A DNA stretch of 64,000 nucleotides, taken from assembly GCA_019321725.1 (NCBI GenBank), contig CM033124.1:4898001-4962000 (forward strand), given 5' to 3'. Position 1 is the stretch's first letter. Each line of letters begins with the position of its first letter. This document shows positions 60,762-64,000 of the stretch, one piece after another. The notes below the pieces were generated by a model. That model searched no databases, was not told the DNA's origin, and saw only the letters and a program-made list of their open reading frames with translations. The position numbers were made by a program, and so were the translations under genes. The DNA comes from Paulownia fortunei. Its lineage: Eukaryota > Streptophyta > Magnoliopsida > Lamiales > Paulowniaceae.

Positions 60762-60766
60762 GGGAA

Positions 60767-62640
60767 ATGCTCTTATGGTTGAAAGAAAATCTTTACAAGA
60801 AAGGAAAATCAAAACAACTCGAGCTCACGTGGAGAAAAAAAAAAAGAGTTTTCTAATACTACTGACAAGAAGTTTATCAAATGTTGCCAATGTAGTAGAA
60901 TGGGCGCATTAAGAAATTTTATCAAACTAATTTGAAAGAGTCAATATGGCTAAAACTAAAAAAGTGGCAGATGAAGAAGATTGGGCAAAGTGTTTCGCGG
61001 TAGACACTAGAGCCATAGATGTAATGGTTTTCATTAATTTTGAGAATGACCAGACTGTAGATTTTGGTTGTGGGCATTATCAGTCTAGATTTTCCAGTTT
61101 TCAAAAATATAGTGGTTGTTATGCCATTGTGACAATAGATAATATAGTCCATCGCATGGAATAAAGGCACTGTTGTTATCAACAAGCAACAAGAAGATTC
61201 CATTACACTCAATAGTGTGTTTCATGTTTTAGGAATGAAGAAAAATCTATTTTCAATTGCTAATGCTATAGATACTGAAAATTTTGTGCTATATCCCACT
61301 TGATGTGAAGTTTTTTTGGAATATCAAGACACTCAAGGTAATTTTTTTCATGCTGGTAAGAGAGTTAATAATTTATTAATTTTTTATCCCTTTGGTTCAT
61401 ATATTAAGAAGATGAGTATCAATAACATTGCACATACGTGGCACGCTAGACTAGAACATCTTAGCATAAAAAAGTTAAAGACTATGGTCAAATAAATTAA
61501 GTAAAAAGGTTGTTTAACTTAACTAATTTTGGTGGAGGAAAAGCTTGTGAGGGATGCCAAAATTTGGAAAGGCTCATTGACTTTCTTTCGAAAATCATCT
61601 TCATGGTGTAAAAATTTGGAAAGGCTCGTTGACTTTGTTTTGAAAATCATCTTCATTGTGTAAAGCCCCCTTGGAACTTATTGATAGTGATTTATAGGAC
61701 CGACAAGATCTCCTTCATTTTTAGAACATTTTTATCTGCTAATATTATTAATGATTATAGTGATACATATGGAGTTATTTTGTGAAGCACAAGTTAGAAG
61801 TTTTCAATAGGTTTATGGAATTTAAAGAAGTTGAAGGTGAGCGTAGTTCCTAAATCCAGTGATTGTGCACTGATAATGGTGAATTTTTTTCAAAATAATT
61901 TTTGCCCTTTTTGTCTTCAATATAGCATTAAGATAGAGTTCGCTTATGTTGAGATGCCCAACAAAATGGGATGGCTGAAATGATGACCAAGCATTTAACA
62001 GAGATTTGCAAGAGCTGGTTGCATGCCAATAATCTACCGGAAGCCTTATAGGTTGAATGTATGACATGTACATCATATGTGATTAAAAGAACAACTCTTT
62101 CCCCAATCAACATGAATTCCCCTATGAATTGATGCTTGGAGAAAATCCTAGTGTCAAAAATCTATTTTTTTTTTTCTTTTTTTTGTTCTATTTGTTATGT
62201 TCTTGTACTGGAATGTCAAAAAGCATGTTGGATGTGAAGGCAAGGATATGTAGTTTTTTTGAATATAATGAAAGGAAAAAGGTTGGAAATGCATAGATCC
62301 TAAGACTCATCTCTTTGTTGTTTCACAGATTTTAGATGAAGTTCCATTACATTATGAAGAGGATGCGACTCACAAAAAAAAATTTCAAAGCCTTGGATCA
62401 TGAGTACATAACTGCCTATAGTAGCATCTTCCAAGCAACCCATCTTCATTGAATGTTGAGGAGCAAAGTCTGAGTATTCAACAATTTAATTTTTAACAAA
62501 TAGAGGATCCATCTGATATAAATTTCATTAGCTTATATTCTTATTTCTTTGTAGGATCAATTGATGATGAAGAACTTTCTACATTTGAAGTGTAAAATGT
62601 GGCCTCATTATTTGGTATAGAATTAAATTTATTGGGTAGG
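60767..62640 (+). pseudogene. Copia gag C-terminus, protease and integrase
   Basis: Continuation of the gag at 57206-58010. CCQCSRMGALRNF near 60880 is the zinc knuckle with its His lost. MAKTKKVADEEDWAKCF then NFENDQTVDFGCGHYQS (60946-61164) is protease, the DSG active site reading DFG. NSVFHVLGMKKNLFSIANAI is near 61200, WHARLEHLSIKKLK near 61440, and CEGCQ near 61550 (integrase zinc module). Then come CTDNGEFF near 61870, QQNGMAEMMTKHLTEICKSW near 61950 and LHANNLPEALW-like sequence, and GWKCIDPKTHLFVVSQILDE near 62290. RT is not found. Two near-identical about 60-base blocks (61555-61665) repeat part of the integrase. Confidence 0.8.
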
Positions 62641-63117
62641 AATTGCAAAGCCTGACTAGGTATTATCATTAATTAGTTAAATAAACTAGCATCTAATTAG
62701 TTAAATAAAGCTAGCCGGTATAATTTCTAGATGCGGAAATCTATCTTTAAATTAGTTCAATTAATTGTTGTGCAAATATGGATGAATTTTAGAGAAAGCA
62801 ATTATTTGTGATGTGACAATTTCAAAAGCTTGGGATTCAAGAAAACATGCACCTGACTTATCGAACCGGTGGTTTGGATCATTGGAATTCATATAATGCA
62901 TAAGTAGTGCTGGCTGAATATGCTTGCGACTTCAAGGCCTTGTTGAATTGTAATCCTTTTGTTTACAATTGTATATCACTGTGGTGTAAATCTATGGATG
63001 TAACAACTTTATTCAAGGCCACGTGGTGTAACTCTCATGGTATACTGAAATTATATGGTATTAAAATGTATGCAAAGGGTCGTCAAATTTAGGATTTAGA
63101 ATTTTGATGCGTGATTT
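62641..63117. other. Unassigned, AT-rich
   Basis: No domain recognised. It contains two close copies of ATTAGTTAAATAAA(C/G)CTAGC (about 62672-62720). The frame at 62907-63092 has no similarity I can identify. Confidence 0.4.
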
Positions 63118-64000
63118 TGTAACACCCACTACTCAACAACTATAGTTTTACGTGCACAATTCTATTTAAAATACTTTCTCACATGTCCTGTATATAGCAT
63201 GTTCAATATTTATATAAAAGCACAATACCCACAACGATCATAATATTTACATATTTGTTTACAGTAATGTTTTAAAAGCAAAATATAATATCAGTCTCAA
63301 AATATAATACAACAGACTCAAAATATAACAAGCCAACAAAACAGCATAACAGGTCGTCATCCATGTACACACTCCCTCAGACACCTGTAGGAGCTCCACA
63401 GCCGCCCAGCCAGCAAAAGATGCTTCAAGCATTGTCATGCTCACCTACAATGCATAAACTATATGAGCTAATGTTCAGCAAATAAAGATTATGCATGTCA
63501 AAGAATAATCCACAATACCAAGTCATGCATCCCAAAGTGCTATGCCCACAATGCAATTCTACGCATCAAAATATTTCTCTCAAAATTATTTCTTTCTTGG
63601 GCCCCTGAAAAATGCTACTATCCCATGCACCGAAAATGAGCTTTGCACACCGCCATAATCCAATGGCCAATAATAATATAAGCATGGAAATCCATGCACG
63701 CAAACCTGCAAATCCATACATACAACCATGCATGCTTCGGTGCACTAGTAGTAGTAAGCAAAATATTTTTCTTTCTCAAAATCATGACGTGCAATGCAAG
63801 ATTTATCATAATGATCGTATATGATGCATGCACGTGCCAATGTTCATACGTGTATGCTCAATGGATATGAATGACAGTAATGTGTGCCCTCTGTTATGCG
63901 CATATGATTTATGATATTACATATCAATCACACATTTACTATGTCTATGCATTGTAGTTGCAAATGAATCTTTACTTATCTTTCACTTGGTTGGTGGCTT
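63118..64000 (-). mobile_element. Start of an inverted chromovirus-like LTR (runs off the window)
   Basis: Begins TGTAACACCCACTACTC. The block GTAGGAGCTCCACAGCCGC-CAGCCAG with CATCCATGTACACACTC (63350-63420), followed by CATGCTCACCTACAATGCAT, is the reverse complement of the 3' part of the LTR at 58016-60761. This LTR is therefore in the opposite orientation. Frames at 63259 and 63612 are chance. Confidence 0.65.

Noticed and set aside
60946..61164. Candidate small host protein MAKTKKVADEEDW...
   Set aside because: It is the copia gag-protease junction; the DFGCGH block matches the protease active-site region and the neighbours are copia integrase.
1..64000. CRISPR arrays, rRNA, intact tRNA genes or host protein genes
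   Set aside because: None was seen on either strand. The recognisable coding similarity is all Ty1/copia or Ty3/gypsy.

Overview
This is a gene-free, AT-rich window from a plant (angiosperm-type) nuclear genome, filled end to end with nested and decayed LTR retrotransposons. The evidence is the set of families: Ty1/copia and Ty3/gypsy polyproteins of plant type, a primer-binding site (PBS) that matches the 3' end of plant tRNA-Asp, a second PBS of initiator tRNA-Met type, and chromovirus-like LTRs with TGTAACAC.../...TTACA ends. I cannot name the species. I found no host protein gene, tRNA or rRNA gene, CRISPR array or bacterial feature. Every open frame with a recognisable domain is a retroelement gene, and nearly all carry stops, frameshifts or lost catalytic residues.

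Layout. Bases 1-19380 (copy A) reappear at 31439-50818 (copy A', offset 31438). All reading frames in the two copies are identical. Copy A ends exactly at a 100-base N gap (19381-19480). Copy A holds, in order: a decayed copia 3' half on the minus strand (about 450-2710); a gypsy LTR remnant ending at 4041; a decayed gypsy gag start (4655-4935); a plus-strand gypsy LTR (about 5040-6600) and gag (7197-7631); a plus-strand copia integrase scrap (7880-8230); a minus-strand gypsy gag/protease scrap (8318-9290); a structurally complete but coding-dead copia element (9309-16301, two 444-bp LTRs, PBS, polypurine tract); a diverged repeat (16302-18239); and a solo LTR cut by the gap.

The segment after the gap (19481-31438) holds a second member of that diverged repeat, a plus-strand copia RT/RNase H pseudogene split by a solo LTR (21873-23832, duplicated target CTTGA), and a minus-strand gypsy complex (24440-31370). 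The complex is built as LTR, PBS, internally deleted gag, protease, truncated RT, LTR, PBS, gag fragment. Beyond copy A' lie the rest of a mosaic solo LTR (49683-52262, target GAGTT), a minus-strand gypsy gag split by another solo LTR (53048-54971, target ACCAT), that gypsy element's 5' LTR (about 55913-57205), a plus-strand copia pseudogene split by a fourth solo LTR (58016-60761, target GGGAA), and the start of an inverted chromovirus-like LTR running off the right edge (63118-64000).

The window records repeated insertion followed by LTR-LTR recombination: four insertions remain as solo LTRs with target duplications readable in the sequence. The most consequential observation is the large exact duplication ending at the assembly gap, which looks like a scaffold join artefact. 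I did not find a convincing new biological system. The most unusual structures are the RT-to-LTR fusion at 26574-26576, the mosaic LTR, and the palindromic GGCRCCTAGGYGCC clusters inside gypsy LTRs.
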